Notes: generated by a model from the sequence alone, not told the origin. A DNA stretch of 64,000 nt from Hevea brasiliensis (GCF_030052815.1 NC_079499.1:86405183-86469182); one strand, 5' to 3'. Counted from the first letter of the stretch, positions 10,117-23,015 are shown. Program-made: numbers and translations.

Positions 10117-12914
10117 GATTGTAAATATTTATTTTGATGTATGTATTGCACGTAAATGTATGGACATGTGAAAATGGGTCTTGAGCAGCTTGTACAAAGT
10201 TTGTAATAAAATTTAGTTTGAATTTCTTTTAATGTGAATTTTTGCAATGATGTATATAAATTACTTTGTCATTAATGAAATATGAATGGTAGTATTTTAT
10301 TTTGAATTGAATGAAATTTATTAATGGTATTTAATGATTGTGGGATATTGGAAATGGTGGATTTGAATTTTGGAAGTTGATAATGTGTTGAAATTGGTTG
10401 AGATGATTGTGAATTTGAAGAAGTTGTTGAGAAAATTATTGGAAGTGTTTTTTTTTTTTTTCAGGTATTTGAAGAACTGTTTTCTCAAAATATAGATGAT
10501 ACTTTGCCGAAATTTTTATAAAATTTACAGAAAAATAAAATGGGTCAAAAATTTCAACTAGCTTTCAACTTTAATTAAATGTTTTGATACCAATTAGAAG
10601 ATGCTCACCACTTATCAAAAGTAAGAAAATTGTTTTAAATTCCCTTATAAGATACTTAATGAGTTATCGGTATGTGAAGTTCGGTAGTTCATTAGGTATT
10701 CTACGGGATCATGTTATGCCTTACATAGGGGTAAGGTGTGACAAAATTAAAAATTAAAAAATTAAATTATTTAAAACAAAAAAGTATACATGGTAAACAT
10801 ATTGATGAAAAGTTAAAATATATAATTTAAAAATGCATTGTTATAATTATATCATACGTTAATTTTATTCTTTAATATAACTCTAAATGCTCATATATTT
10901 ACATAATTAAATAAGGTTAAAAGACAAAAATAAAACCTTTATGTTAATGAACAATTTTAATAAAAATTTTTAATTATATCAATTTAATTATGAACCTTTC
11001 TAAATGTTTTCAATTTTAATAATAAATTTAATTAAAAACAATGAACTCATCAATTAGTAAAACTAATTTAGAATTTTTATTTATTATCAATTTTAGCTAC
11101 TCCTTTTAGTTTTATTAATATATTCAATAATTTTAGTATTTTTTTTTAATTTTAACAAACTTCATATTGATAAAAAAAAAATAAAAGAATAATATATCTA
11201 ATATTATTATCTAAATTTTTAATTTTTTTCTCTCTTTCTTTCTGCTTATACTTTTAATTTAGATCTTTCCTATCATTTTATTTCAAATTTAAGAAAAAAG
11301 AAAAGAAAAATTAAATATTTAAAAATAAAATATGAACAAATAATAAAACTAAAATAAATGTAATTATAATTTTCAAAATGATAGATAAATTAATTAAAAT
11401 AATATTTTTCATCAATTTAAGAATAATTGTTAAAATTAATATGAAAATATAAAAATTGGCTAATATTATTAATGTATATGAATATTTGAATTGTTTTTAT
11501 CAATTAAGTAATCCAATTAAGCTAATTGTTAAAATTAAAATTAGTGTCAAAGTTTGAGATTAAATTAATAAAATTAAAAGGATTGGCTAAAATTAAAGAA
11601 ATTTATAAAGGTTTTAATTTTTTTAGTCATTTAGCTATTAAATAATAATATAAAATTTATATAAATAAATAAAAATTTGAAATGAATAAGTATATACATT
11701 TAATATTATGATATTTTGTTATATTTTAATACAAAATTAAAATTTATTTATATTTTAAATAATTAATTATCTAAATAAAGTCCAAATAATTTTTATGAAT
11801 AGTATTTTTAAAAATTTTAATATATTTATAAATTATAATATTTTATTGAAGTGAAGAATAAAATTAATTTGAAAATATGACTAATTGATAAGAAAAATTT
11901 TAAACACTTTTTTAATTTTATTTCAAAATTTTAATTGATGTATTAAAATTGTAAAATTAGTATTATTTTTATTCTATTTACTTAAATTAATCAAAATTGA
12001 AATGCAATTATAATAATTTCATTAAAGTTTTCAATAAAAATTATTTTTTAATTTATTATATTAAACAATAATTTGAGAATATAAAATGACTTATTTTTAT
12101 TCTTAATAAAAATGAAATAAATAAATTTTTTATATATAAAAATAAATTTTAAATTTGATTAAAGATATATTTTTATCAATATAAATATTTAAAAAAGTTA
12201 TAAATTTATGACAAATAATGTGGTTCATCTACATGAATCGATTAAAATTTTAAATTCTCAATTTTAATATATAGTTAAAGCTAAATTTTTATTTAATTAA
12301 ATATATATTTATTAATTTTATTAAAATAAATGAAATAATTTTTAATGAAGAATTATAATATATTTTTTAGCATAAATAGAATTATTATTAAAATAATACT
12401 AAAATTTTAATTTATATTAATTATTGTAATATTAAAAAATAAAATTATTAGACATTTAGTGAAAAATATTTTGTTGCTCAAAGTTATTAGTGACAATATA
12501 AAGTATTATGAAATTAGTATCATAAAAGATTTAGCGACAAATATTTTGTTATTAAAATATTAGAGATAATAATGTTTGAAAGGCATTAATTTTTAAAATC
12601 ATTAGCGATGCATATTTTTGTTGCTAAATATGCATTATTAGCGATGAATTATATATCTGTCACTATAAATACATTTTTTTATATTTTTATAAATAATAAA
12701 TTAATAATATTATTAATTTCTTATTTTAATTAATTAATTCGTATGAAAATTTTATATTTAATTGAAGTTAAGATTAAGATGGATTAAAAATTTTAAATTT
12801 ATATAAATTCTAAAATTAGAAATTTTAAATTTATATAAATTTTATAATTATAATTAATTTTAAAAATAAAAAAACAATTTAGATAAAGATGATATTTCCT
12901 CTTGAGATATATAT

Positions 12915-12934
12915 AAAAATTATTTTAATAAGTG

Positions 12935-12970
<36 letters not shown>

Positions 12971-12990
12971 CACTTATTAAAATAATTTTT
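12915..12990. repeat. 76 bp perfect palindrome with (AT)n centre
   Basis: The 26 bp arms at 12915-12940 and 12965-12990 are exact reverse complements (AAAAATTATTTTAATAAGTG... and its mirror), and the centre is a pure AT repeat, itself self-complementary. It could be a short foldback/MITE-like element or a replication-expanded palindrome. No target-site duplication is evident. Confidence 0.8.
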
Positions 12991-14261
12991 TTATTCCATA
13001 AATTTAAAATATATAAATATATTTTATTTAATAAGTTTAGGCTTGTTGGAACACTTCATTACAACTCTAAATAACACATCAACCCTTTTTTTCTTTTTTT
13101 CTTTTTTTTCATGAACTCTTCCTTTTGTAATTTTCATCTATTCTCCTTTTCAAATTTACATAATCACAATCTTAATTTTTTTTTTCTTTCTCATCTTTAT
13201 TTTTTTAATTATTTTTTAATTTTTTACTGATTGGCTTTTTATTTTCTCCATTTCCATTTTTGTGTCAATAAAAACTAGTGAACAAACTTAATTTCGTAAG
13301 GTCAATTTTATTTTTTATTTTATAATTCACATTTGACTATTCTATTGAATAATGAAGAATTGATTATTCAAGTGTCTTTTAATTATAGAGAAGTTTTATT
13401 TTTTTAATTTTATAATCAATTAGCAAATTGGTACTTGTTGATTTTTCTACATCAAGGAAGACTCACAAGTAAACAAAATGATTTTTTTTTTTTTTTAATT
13501 CTTATGATGTTTTAGTAATTTATTTATATTTAGCAGACTAATAATTATTCTACTCAATTGTTATTATACATTGAAAATTTATATGTATCATTATATTGTT
13601 TTCTCCCAAAGTAGTTAATTTATTATTGCATATAATATTTTTTTCTCTAAATAGAGCAAAATAATTTTTTTTTTAACCCCACTGCCTTTATTTTCCAGTT
13701 TTATCTCTGCTCAAGTGTATACATGCCCATATTAAAATCTCATACTTTTAATGTGGGACACAAACTTCCTTGCTATAGGATTGTAACATTACATAAGAAA
13801 CAAAAAGTACTCTTGTTATTAAATAGCTTTTTTTTTTTGTGCATTTATAGTACTTAAGAATTTACGTAGTTTGTATTTCTTTAATATTCTGGATTTTTCA
13901 AAGATGGAATTGCTTTTAATCACTAGTCGCAAGGCCACTTTTATTCACGACCAGCAGAGCTGCTTTTCAAACCACCGCTTCCCCTCTGTATCGTGCACAT
14001 AGGGCATTTTAATTTTGCACAGCACTTTGTGTAACCTCAATGACTCAATTCATTTCTAAAATTGAGATGCAAACAAGCAGACATGAATACTAGAATGTAG
14101 TACTGCAATTTTTGCAGCAGAGAAATGGCTACTTGTAGTGCATGGATGGCTGCATAGGCTCACTCAACCATTAGGTGTTAGGCCCTGAGGAATGGATGCA
14201 ATCATCTACACTCTGCATATAGTTGTGATCCAGTGAATAGTTAAGAAACAACTCAAGCTGA

Positions 14262-14267
14262 TTTATT
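14262..14267 (-). terminator. Candidate poly(A) signal of ACX3
   Basis: AATAAA on the minus strand lies about 105 nt after the ACX3 stop codon, a normal distance for a plant 3' UTR. No other exact AATAAA is closer. The real cleavage site is not known. Confidence 0.4.
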
Positions 14268-14371
14268 AATTAACAGTTTTACAGATAAGCAGGCATTACA
14301 TCAATTTGGGTGAAGTGTTACCCAGGTTTTCTTATTAAAACTTCAAAATGAAGAGACCAAAATGCCTATAA

Positions 14372-17300
14372 CTAGTGTTTAACAGATGACAAAGAATTTG
14401 CATGTATCCAGTTATATGCTATGGGGCCCAGAAAAGCATCAGGAATGCCGAAGGAGCTGACCAAGGCAAGTGCACGCGGTCGCAGTTCACTGCAAAGCTT
14501 TGTCACTTCTTTTCTTACAGCAGCAGCATTTTCTGTTGATAAGTAACCATACCGGAGGAATGCAACATCTTCTTCCAAACAGATCAAGGCATACATTGAT
14601 CTCAACAGACTTAAGACATCCTGCAGGGGAAAAAATGACATCAGCATTGAGCAACTAAATTCATTTCACTTACAGTAATACTTTGTATACTTGCTTTCAT
14701 ATTAAATATGGCAGGCCAGTTCCATGCATCCCCAATGTGGAAAAACACGAAAAAAAGGCAATGAAGATTGCTGGTAGTCGTGTTACATATCTGTACAATT
14801 ACAAATAACAAAGCCGAAAAGGTGACTTTTTTGGTTTCCATTCATACTATGAAATTTACTAAAATTCCATCAACTACTTCCCAAAAACCTTCTCCCCACT
14901 CATCACCTGCTGATGTTTCAGTGCTCTGTCTTGCTTCCATCATATGAAGCTTCCAGAACTTCCTAGCACTTTAAATGTCATATATCTGCTATTAAAAGTG
15001 GTAATTTTTCATATCAAAATCCAATGCATACTACACGAACTTAACTGATGTTTGGTAGGCCATAGTGCAATGTAATGCAATCAAATTTTTTATCGAGTTT
15101 CAATAGAAAATTTGATTGCATTACATTGCATTAAGGCCTACCGATGATATCCTCGTTACATTACAACATCACAATTCACAACTGGACTATAAGAAACTGT
15201 TTGCAAAGCTTCACAAACAAAATCATCAAGCAGATATGCAGATAAAGCATGAGGAAGAGTTTCCAATATTTACCTTCAATGGACCCACAGAAACAGTTGC
15301 CTCCACCTCCATGAAGGTTTGCAATATTGCTCGGTCTGAGAAAGCCCTGCCCAAGTCTTCCGCAAGTTGATAACCCTGGAGGGAGGGAGATAGCAAAGTG
15401 ACAACAATTGGAGCAGATGGAAACCAAGAGCACAGCAAATTTAGTACCAGGAAATCCTTACCAAAATAAATGCATACTCTTTACTTTCACCCTTTGCCTG
15501 ATGCTGTGATACTTCAGCAGCAAAACGATTCAAAAGATCTCGCTCTCTTAAGCAGAAAGCATCAATCTGATGCAGAGAACTGGTAAGGTATGAGTTTACA
15601 AAGGTAAACATGCTAATGAAGTTAATAATATATCACCTGGAATTGGGTACTTCTGAGAACAGTACTTGTCAGCTGAGATGGAAATATAGGGCAAGGTCCA
15701 TTCATGTGTTCTAACCCCAAATCTTTAAAAGGTTTCTTTTTCTTATGAGCTGCTACATATTCTGCAAGGAGTGCCTTGCTGACCTGAGTTCAACAAAATT
15801 CCAATGCTTCAGATGGAACTCTAAAAAGTTAATATGTGATGATTAATTTATAAATATTAAAAATTAATTGTATTCAAATGTAATAAGTAAAAATTTCTTC
15901 ACATATAACTGGTGAAATTTTATTTTGATTCCGCTCAGTGGACATTTTCAACATTAAAGCCCAAAGGACAATATAAGTTCATGGATCCAACTCATGGGTG
16001 TAGAGATGTAGGACAGAATTAGGTCAGCAGTAACCACATAATGTTCTTCATTTTCTTTCTATCTAAATTCATTCCATTTATATCATACTCTTTTCACATT
16101 AATTTGCAGCTTTAAAAATCTCTAGAAACTTCTATTAGATCCTCATTTTGTGTTATGAGAATTCAAACGATGCGTTTGGTCAAATGGAGAGCTTAGTGGG
16201 AGTTGGTGGGAAGGTTGTTAATTTTGTTGAGCTGTTACAGGAGTTTGTTAGATTGGTTAGCCATTTATATTGTATAGTTAGCTTTCTCTATATTAGCTCA
16301 TATTGTAACAGACGATGAATTATTAGGTGAAAAATGAATCTTGATTGCTCTTCTCTCTCAGTTCTGTTTTCTCAGTGAATTCTCTCATTCTTCTCTTCTC
16401 TTCTCTGTTTCTTCTGTTCTATTAATTTCTTCCATCATATCAGACTTATTTGTTACCTTCTACTTTATATGAAGGAATTGCAGAAACATGGAGTTCTGAT
16501 CTTCAATTAGTCCAGTTGATTCCAGAAATCCGGCTTAATCCATCCTCTCATGTGGCATTCACTTGGAGTAATCACCAATTGAGGAGGAAAGGTAAACTTG
16601 TGGTCAGGGATTTGAACCTTCGACAACACTTGTTGGCAGCTTTCCATGATTCCTCTATAGGAGTTCATTCCGGTGTTACAAGTACTACCAAGCGTGTTCA
16701 AGCTGTGGTATATTGGCCAGGACTTCATAAAGATGTTCCACTTGCCATAAATACAAACCAGAATTGCTTGCACCTGCAGGGTTATTACAGCCTTTACCGG
16801 TACCTAGGACTCTCTTTTCAGATATCTCCATGGATTTCATTGAGAGTTTGCCAGCATCGCAGGGGAAGACAATCATATTTGTGGTGGTGGATTGCCTCAT
16901 TAAGTTCGCTCATTTTATTGGGTTATCTCACCCTTTGTCAGCTAGGCAGGTTGTAGTAGCCTTTATGGATTCAGTTTGCAAGATTCATGGCCTTCCTCAG
17001 ACTATAACAAGGGATAGGGATTCTATATTTTTTAGTGCATTTTGGAAAGAACTCTTTACGCTTCAAGGTGTACAATTACAGTATTCAACAGCGTATCACC
17101 CTCAGACGGATGGTAAACTGAGGTTGTGAATTGCTGCTTACAATGCTACCTTTGGTGCATGATTGGAAATTATCCTCATTCATGGTTAAAGTGCTTGCCT
17201 CTTGCTCAATTTTGGTACAACATTACATACCATTCCACCATTAATATGTCTCCCTTTGAGGCTTTGTTCGGCTTCAGCATACCACCTCTACTCCATGTTC

Positions 17301-20300
17301 CCTATTTCACTAATGATTGTAATGTAGCAGCTGTGGACATTTTTCTTCGTGATAGGGAAGCAGCAATTGAGGCTTTGAAGTATCAATTGAGCACAGCTCA
17401 GCATCGTATGAAAGTTCAAGTAGATAAGCATCGTACTGACCATCGATTTTCAATAGATGATTGGGTTTACCTAAAGTTGCAACCATACAGGCAACAATCT
17501 GTACGAAAAAAACATCACAAGTTTCAGGAGAAGTACTTTGGTCCTTATCAAATTGTGGACAATATTGGGTCAGTTGCATACAAACTCCAGTTGCCTTCAA
17601 ATGCGCAAATTCATGATGTTTTTTCATGTCTCTCAGTTAAAGCGAGCAGCAACACCACTTCAAGCTTCTACTAAATTACCTCCAATGTCCCATATTCAAG
17701 ACGCTATCCACAAGCAATTTTGGATTGCCGTATGGTTAAACGTCACAATGCCATTGCGACGCAATTGTTAATTCATTGGCGTGAGTTTTCACCAGTAGAC
17801 GCTTCTTAGGAGTGTGCTGATGAGTTGAAAGAAAGATCTCCACTATTTTCCCTTGAGGACACGGAAACTTAAACAGGGGGTATTGATATGAGAATTCAAA
17901 CAATGCATTTGGTCAAAAGGAGAGATTAGAGGGAGTTGGCAAGAAGGTTGTTAATTTGTTGAGCTGTTAAGGGAGTTTGTTAGATTGGTTAGCCATCTAT
18001 ATTGTACAGTTAGCTTTCTCTATATTAGCTCATTTTTGTAACAAACGATGAACTATTGGGTAAATAATGAATTTTGATTGCTCCTCTCTCAGTTCTGTGT
18101 CTCTCCTCTGTTTCTTTTGTTCTATTAATTTCCTCCAACATTTTGCCTCCATTCTAGATCACTTCAAATCAGAGTGGATTTTGTCACTGTCCCTAGATTG
18201 TGGGAGATCCTATATGTCTAGTTTGACTGGGTGGGAGGAATTATACCTTAAAAAAAAAGATAATTTGTCGGTAATTGATTGTGCAAAAAAGCTTAATAAG
18301 GTAGGTAGCTACCCATAAATTGCAGTCATTGAAGATAAAATGGGCACCTACATGATGTTTCACATAACATGAATTGACATGACTCATTTTTTATACTGTA
18401 ATCTTCCTTTTCAGTTACCCTATCAAATAGATGGTATTTCAGCCAAACAGTATTCATCATTAAACAATTTTCAAAAAAAGGACCACACAATACCTGCTGC
18501 ATAAGAACATTGTTGTCCCCCTCAAAGGTAGTCTGAACATCATATTCAGTTCTCAAATGACCAACTCGATTTTCAGTCTTCAAGCCTTGTCCTCCACAAC
18601 CTTCACGACATTCCTAGTAACATAAATTAACAAACTTTAGCTACGCAGCTTATAATAAACCTAAATTTCCATTTGGGACTTTAGCTCCTCACTTGAAGTG
18701 TTCTCATATTATGCCAAGTAAAAGTAGCCTTGAATGCACTTGAAACAACATGAAGGGTTTTATTCGACTCTGGCGTCCTCTTCCAGTATATCATTTTCAA
18801 GTAATTTCCAGCAAAACTCATAGCGTATCTGCATAACAAGATTTCCATGGAAAATAGAGAGAGGGAGGGAGAAGAGGAGCAATGAGTCAGGATTATGTCC
18901 TATCCATTTAAACTACAAGCATCTGCATCACAAGTAGTGAGAAACTAAATTGATTTTGCGTAGTTCTGATAGGAACTCAGCAAAAGGCCCAAAAGATGAG
19001 ATTCATGGCCTGATACTATTTAGAGAATATTAAAGAAGAAATGTATGGAAGAAGCATCTATTACATGGAAGAACCAAACAAGAAGGAATAGAAACACCCA
19101 TAATCATACAACTGGAATTTGTTGGCCAAAAAGGGAATCCGCTAGAGGAATTTCCAGCATAAAAGAGGGCTTTTGCAGCAGAGAAGGGCTGTGAATACTT
19201 TATGTTAATTGGCAGCTATTAGCTGGGGGCTAGCTCTGCTAGTTGGGGAGCTTTCTCCTGGAGTTCTTTGTTATTTCTTTTAGAGTTTCTCTTTGTTGTT
19301 ATCAGAAAAAGAGAGGGAGTTGTTTCAATTGTAATTGAGATATTGGATGTATTTGTTTTCTGCCATTATAACATTTGAATAATAGAACTTCAGAATAACA
19401 GATAAATTTATGACACTGTGTTTAAAAGTGTGAGCAATTGATACTCTAGGGTTTCAAACCTCAACGCACTATAAAATTCTAATTTTGGTAATTAAACTTA
19501 CGTCTTTGCAAGAAGAGGCAAGAGTCGTCGTTGATGACTTGGGTAATCAAGCAATAGAACTTCAGGTCCATTAGATGTAATAGAAAATGCCCGCCTAGTA
19601 AATGAGTACCTTATGGCAGTTGCCAAACTTATCTGATATGAGAAGAAATGAAAACCATATTAACCAAAAACAAAGCTTGGTGTTAACATTGGGTTACGAA
19701 GCACGGATAATACGATGCATTATTAACACAGCAAGCAGTGGTTTTCCAAATGTTCAAGTTGTCTATGATCTATGCATATATTAGAGGATCAAAAAATTAT
19801 TAGATAGACCATACTCCATGGTCAAATAGCCATTGTCTCAAATTGCAAAAATTTCTAATTATCTTATTTAAACTGAAGGGGTACCTCAAAAGCAATGATA
19901 TCTCATATCATATGGATGTAAAATATGGATCACTTCCTTCTTATTGTATCCATGATAAAGCAAACCAGAACCCATTAATACACACAAAGAAAACAGTTGC
20001 AGATGAATGAGGCTTCCTACACTGCAGGCTTTGTGGGGGACTGTTCAGGGCCTTCTCTTACATTGTAAGAAGGCTTTCCCCCCTTTGATTTGAATTCATG
20101 ACCTCCAAAACATGAGCACACACAAATGCAACATTAATAGCTAAAGTAAAAATGAGCACCATCTTTCCAATTCAATACCTTTGATGAGTAAATTGCACCA
20201 ACAGCAATAGTTACACGACCAGATGTCAAAGGAGCCAGGAACGCTGCAAATCTCTGGGAAAAAGAACATGAACTTGTTTATTTGCTCAACAGTTAAACAA

Positions 20301-21794
20301 AGAATGGTGATGATGATGAATGTAGTCTATCTTGAGAATAACTACCTGATCTGGGTCTTTTATTGCACTCAGATATTGTCCATCTGATGAAACATCGGCA
20401 ACTGAATTCAACAGATTCTCTCTGGGGATTCTCACATTGTTAAACCTGAAAAAACAGACGTTGAAAATTGTCCTAGCATTTATTTATGCGTAAAATAATT
20501 ATCAACAACAAAAGGCCTGGAAAGTACCAGATTCGACCATTATCAACACCATTTAAACCAATTTTATGACCACAATCAGCTACCTGGATGTTAGGGCATA
20601 TGTTTCCATCTGCATCCCTGATCTGAGCTATAAATGCATGGACTCCTTGATTTGTTCCATTTATATTGAGCTGTGAAAAGACTACTGTGTGTGTCGCATG
20701 CTAAATAGCATCAGAATGAAACCGTGTCATTATTATACTCAAAACTGAGGCAGGACCCGCGTATAAAATGTACAGGGGGCGACGAATAAAGGAATAGACG
20801 ACAATAAATTGTTTTAGAAAAATCCTTACTTTAGCAGCCCCACCAATCCAATACTTCTGAGCTGATTCACAAGGAGTATTGATGACAAACTCCCCAGTGT
20901 TTGAATCATAAACGGTCACAGTTTCAATTCCTCGGACCTAGAAACATTAACCGAGAGAAAAGTTACTATAAATAAACAAAAGAGAGCACAAACAAACAAT
21001 CCCACGAAGGCCTGATGCACCATGCCCCAGACCATAAGATTGACAACCTTCACGTACATTACTTCCATGCCCCAATTCTGACATAGCAAAGCAACCCTTA
21101 ATTGCAAAAGTTTCAGTGTCTTTTAGCCACTTGTCATGATGGCGCTTTGTGCCAAAGAATTGGATAGCACCACCCCTGAAATCCAAGAACAAATGAAAAA
21201 TAAATTGAGACAGAGAGAGAATCATCACCATTTTCATTCAATAGAAACCAATGTAATGGTAGGGGAAAAAAAGGAATTGAAAATAATGGCAAAAAAAAAA
21301 AAAACTAAAACACACCACAAAAAGAAGTGAACACCAAGCTTAACGAAAAGGGAGTGATCAAAGATCCCAGTAACTTCAAAAAACGCAAACTTCTTCATTT
21401 CCGACTCCAATCCTTTCCCTGTCAACCATCCATCAAAAACCCCTCTTTCCAACAGATAAGCTATCCGTTTCATCGTCATCTCTCTCTGCTGCTCCATCGA
21501 CTGATTATAGTCCGGCGCTACATACACTCTGTCTCCCTTCTCTTGCGGATTAAACACCTTGCTCTGCCTCATTAACCCAAACAACCAATCCCGATCCTCG
21601 ATATTGTGCATGTCAAGCAATTTCCGCATCTCTTTAGTGTCAAACAAGAAACTTTCATGGAGTTCAGGAGGAGAATAGCTGAGGCAAACATTCGATTCCA
21701 GAGGAGAAACGGATTGAGAAGAAGAGCTGAGAAGGTGATTGGTTAGGATTCGGGTTCGAATCCAGGCGCGATCACTAGAGTATTGGAATGCCAT
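14372..21794 (-). CDS. ACX3: Acyl-CoA oxidase, ACX3-type (peroxisomal), 13 exons
   Basis: Peroxisomal FAD enzyme that oxidises (in Arabidopsis ACX3, medium-chain) acyl-CoA to trans-2-enoyl-CoA, making H2O2; first step of beta-oxidation. Exons on the minus strand: 21794-21316, 21175-21058, 20937-20830, 20700-20528, 20445-20346, 20253-20179, 19632-19502, 18828-18693, 18613-18494, 15783-15637, 15566-15462, 15375-15274, 14620-14372. All introns are GT-AG and phases fit, giving 680 residues, close to the ACX3 length. A PTS2-like signal is seen at residues 13-21 (R-T-x5-H-L). The middle domain has [11 protein letters not shown] (about 191-201). The catalytic Glu is probably E471 in TTFEGDNNV. The start ATG at 21794 precedes the PTS2 region. 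The C-terminus (SVKH) is not a clear PTS1. No frame break is seen, so the gene is probably functional in spite of elements in introns 7, 9 and 12. Homology is from memory of the family; exon borders are read here. Confidence 0.93.
15054..15142. mobile_element. Foldback (MITE-like) element in ACX3 intron 12
   Basis: Arms 15054-15089 and 15107-15142 are inverted copies, 36 nt long with two mismatches, beginning GGTAGGCC and containing TGCAATGTAATGCAATC. A 17 bp loop separates them. It lies within intron 12 (14621-15273). No convincing target-site duplication is seen. A transcript through it would form a long hairpin. Confidence 0.65.
16146..18145 (+). mobile_element. Short-LTR chromovirus remnant in ACX3 intron 9, TSD TTTTG
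   Basis: The 5' LTR is 16151-16437 (287 bp, TGTTATGAG...ATCA) and the 3' LTR 17884-18140 (257 bp, TGATATGAG...AACA). Both sit inside a 5 bp direct repeat TTTTG (16146-16150, 18141-18145). Only 1446 bp of internal sequence remains. It starts with TATCAGA, a remnant of the initiator-Met tRNA primer site, and ends in a G-rich tract (ACAGGGGGTAT). The LTRs differ at many sites and by indels, so the insertion is old. It lies antisense to ACX3 and enlarges intron 9 from about 0.7 to 2.7 kb. Confidence 0.9.
16450..17860 (+). pseudogene. Integrase-chromodomain remnant of intron-9 element
   Basis: Only the end of pol is left. Part of the zinc-binding N-terminus ([15 protein letters not shown]) is at about 16600-16730. 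The core domain spans about 16790-17290 with [10 protein letters not shown] (first Asp), ITRDRDSIF (second Asp) and YHPQTDGK; a frame change at about 17125 destroys the usual Glu region. The C-terminal part ([21 protein letters not shown]) follows to 17670. A chromodomain-like tail in a third frame ([16 protein letters not shown], then a TAG in place of Trp) runs to about 17860. Gag, protease, RT and RNase H are absent. The chromodomain and the iMet primer remnant point to a Reina- or CRM-like chromovirus, but the exact clade is uncertain. Confidence 0.8.
19120..19392 (+). mobile_element. Probable solo LTR in ACX3 intron 7
   Basis: A 273 bp unit begins TGTTGGCCAAAAAGG and ends ATAGAACTTCA. 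It is flanked by GAATT (19115-19119) and GAATA (19393-19397), a 4/5 match for a target-site duplication. The GTAATTGAGATATTGGATG to AATAATAG stretch resembles short plant (Copia or TRIM-like) LTR 3' ends. Intron 7 is 18829-19501. No second copy is present in the window, so the call rests on end sequence and the imperfect duplication only. Confidence 0.4.
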
Positions 21795-22488
21795 TGTTAG
21801 GGAAAATTTCAGGATTAGGGCTTTTGGATTGAAAATTCACAGAAAGATTGGAATTTGGAAAAGAAACAAGAAGCAGGCAAAGAAAAATGGACGTGAAAAA
21901 GGAAGTTGGATATGCTCAACTGTTTAAATCTGTCACCGAGCCTGGTTTAACCATCCAATACAACCGATAACGGTTATAAAAATATATATCATATAATTTA
22001 TTTACTCTTAAAATAAATATAAAATTATAAATTTGTAACGTTATATTATTTATTTTATTATTAAAATAAAAAAATTATTATTTTTTAAGATAATTAAATA
22101 ATTTAAAAATATAAATAAAATAATTATTATTATTATTAAAAAAATTTATAATTAATTTTAAGTTTTTAGATATAAAAAAATATTTTATATTTTATATTGT
22201 TAATAAAAAATATTTTAACAAAATCAAAATACGTTAATTAAAACATTAAAATTATAAATGAAAAATAAAAATATTAATAATATTAATTTTCAAGTTAAAT
22301 AAAAAAAGATAATATAGTCAAAATAAAAAATAAAACCAAATCAGCTATCAGCTCTATAAAAATAGAGCTGATACAAACTGCAGCTTTTAAACTTATAATT
22401 TACCTGTTTGGATGTCCATCAGATATCAGCTACACCCAACAGGTAAACCAAACACCCTCATAGTCTGTTCAAATGTTCATTTATATGT
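21795..22488. other. Upstream region of ACX3 (5' UTR/promoter), AT-rich
   Basis: On the minus strand the ~130 nt before the start codon is pyrimidine-rich (CTTCTTG, TTTCTTTGCC), as in plant 5' UTRs. No convincing TATA box can be fixed. Beyond about 21980 the DNA is very AT-rich with no frame of note. The direct repeat ATCAGCT occurs near 22340-22430. Confidence 0.4.
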
Positions 22489-23015
22489 GAGCATTCGGTT
22501 CGAACTGAACCGAATCGAATCAAATCGAATTAAATTATAAAAATCGAATTATATATTTTAGAAACCAAACTGAACTGAAATGGGTAAAAAATTAAATCAA
22601 ATCAAATCGATTTATTTTGGTTCGATTAGATTTAAATTGATTGGTTTTGATTTTGATTGATTTTTTAATTTAGACTTGATTTTCAAGTTATTTGATCTAA
22701 TTTTGACTTTGATTTGAACTTAATAACCATTAATCAATGAAAATAAATAATTAATATATATATAATTAAATATAATTCATAAGTTTCCTATAAAAATAAA
22801 TTAATTCAAAAATCAATTTGGTTTGATTTAATTCGATTTGAACATATAAATTACTATTTGGTTCAAATTAATTAATTTTTTCTCTTCAAAACTAAACTAA
22901 ACCGAAATTTTTATAATATAAAATCAAACTGAACTAATTAAATTTTAAAACTGAACCAATTAAATCGAATTGATTCGATTCAATTTAATTTTTCAATTTG
23001 AACCGAATTCAGCTC
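22489..23015. mobile_element. TIR element, about 527 bp, non-coding
   Basis: The left end GAGCATTCGGTTCGAACTGAA and the reverse complement of the right end (GAGCTGAATTCGGTTC...) match, giving imperfect terminal inverted repeats of about 21-24 bp. The interior is rich in repeated CGAATC/GAACCG/TTGATT motifs in both orientations. Such GGTTCG-rich non-autonomous elements are common in plant genomes and are often put in hAT-like groups. No target-site duplication or transposase is seen, so the class is uncertain. Confidence 0.5.

Larger units (their letters stand above)
3033..10743 (+). repeat. 3' LTR of chromovirus A, split by a solo LTR
   Basis: The LTR opens with (T)TATAACACCCCTATTTG after the second polypurine tract and ends at GGTGTGACA (10743), where AT-rich single-copy-like DNA begins. 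Removing the nested solo LTR and one target duplication (4168 bp) leaves about 3.54 kb. This agrees with two minus-strand copies of the same family at 36516-40006 (3491 bp) and 59174-62614 (3441 bp). The matching left flank is outside the window, so the target-site duplication cannot be checked. It holds the U3 inverted repeat (3591-3609), the tandem stem-loops (9989-10027) and an AT-rich tail with poly(A)-like signals after 10120. No coding sequence is seen. Confidence 0.88.
10744..14371. other. AT-rich intergenic region downstream of ACX3
   Basis: Very AT-rich DNA with many poly(A)/poly(T) runs. No gene is recognised; open frames are short and of low complexity. Around 12470-12670 short units such as TTAGCGACAAATATTTTGTT recur in both orientations, as in subterminal repeats of some plant DNA transposons, but no ends are found. 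A 76 bp palindrome is listed separately. From about 13700 base composition becomes more balanced toward the 3' end of ACX3. Confidence 0.6.

Noticed and set aside
2759..10743. One giant LTR of about 8 kb
   Set aside because: The inner unit 5145-9307 has its own TG...CA ends and GTAAA target duplication; without it the LTR has the normal family length of about 3.5 kb.
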